The notes beneath the pieces were generated by a model that was not told where the DNA came from, did no database searches, and saw nothing but the letters and a program-made list of their open reading frames with translations. From JADCRZ01 sp037718865 (GTDB lineage Bacteria > Bacteroidota > Bacteroidia > Chitinophagales > Chitinophagaceae), in NCBI GenBank assembly GCA_037718865.1, contig JBBJMP010000041.1, forward strand, positions 1 through 25,627: a DNA stretch of 25,627 nucleotides, given 5' to 3'. The position numbers and the translations under genes are program-made. Position 1 is the stretch's first letter, and every line of letters starts with the position of its first letter. Shown piece by piece: positions 25,575 through 25,627 of the stretch.

Positions 25575-25627
25575 TTAGCGTCTTGTTATAAATCAAACAG
25601 ATTCAATTGATTAGAATCTTGCTCTTT

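Noticed and set aside
1..25627. CRISPR array, tRNA or rRNA gene
   Set aside because: No regularly spaced identical repeats and no tRNA-like cloverleaf or rRNA sequence was noticed in the spacers; an exhaustive covariance search was not possible.

Overview
The window looks like a chromosomal segment of a Bacteroidota bacterium, most likely Chitinophagaceae-like. The evidence is a CarboxypepD_reg/TonB-dependent receptor paired with a DUF4249 lipoprotein, a SusC-type receptor remnant, many short lipoprotein signals ending in Cys, and two upstream sites matching the Bacteroidota -7 element TAnnTTTG. The taxonomic placement is an inference from gene content; no rRNA or tRNA gene is visible.

Layout, left to right. 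(1) 1-540: decayed SusC/RagA-type receptor fragment (minus). (2) 583-1956 (minus) and 2092-5634 (plus): a divergent pair, a PAP2/vanadium-haloperoxidase-like enzyme and a giant FG-GAP/VCBS protein with an ASPIC/UnbV domain. (3) 5730-6614 (minus): lipoprotein alpha/beta hydrolase, then a frameshifted YciI-family gene (6655-6959). (4) 10962 down to 7039 (minus): three exported proteins in a row, namely a large PVC-type c-type cytochrome protein, a formylglycine-generating-enzyme-like protein without catalytic cysteines, and a DUF1080 (3-keto-disaccharide hydrolase) protein. They plausibly act together on sugars outside the cytoplasm. (5) 11164-16843 (plus): a compact tripartite RND efflux operon (TolC-like lipoprotein, adaptor lipoprotein, CzcA/CusA-type pump). 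(6) 17060-18696: a complete insertion sequence with 15-bp perfect terminal inverted repeats and a direct target repeat. (7) 18745-20188 (minus): a two-domain VOC protein and a small lipoprotein. (8) 20477-21092 (plus): an unrecognised 71-aa protein with a strong Shine-Dalgarno site, followed by a DUF1036 protein. (9) 21162-21621: remnant of a LytS-type sensor histidine kinase. (10) 24844 down to 21641 (minus): TonB-dependent receptor plus DUF4249 lipoprotein operon. (11) 24984-25574 (minus): an open frame of a conserved-looking protein that lacks a visible start and signal peptide.

The main theme is envelope biology: at least ten of the intact genes carry a signal peptide or lipobox. A second theme is decay: four broken genes and one insertion sequence lie among otherwise healthy operons. 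I did not find a clear new defence system or biosynthetic cluster. The most open questions are the 71-aa/DUF1036 pair, the cytochrome/FGE-like/DUF1080 operon and the haloperoxidase-VCBS pair.
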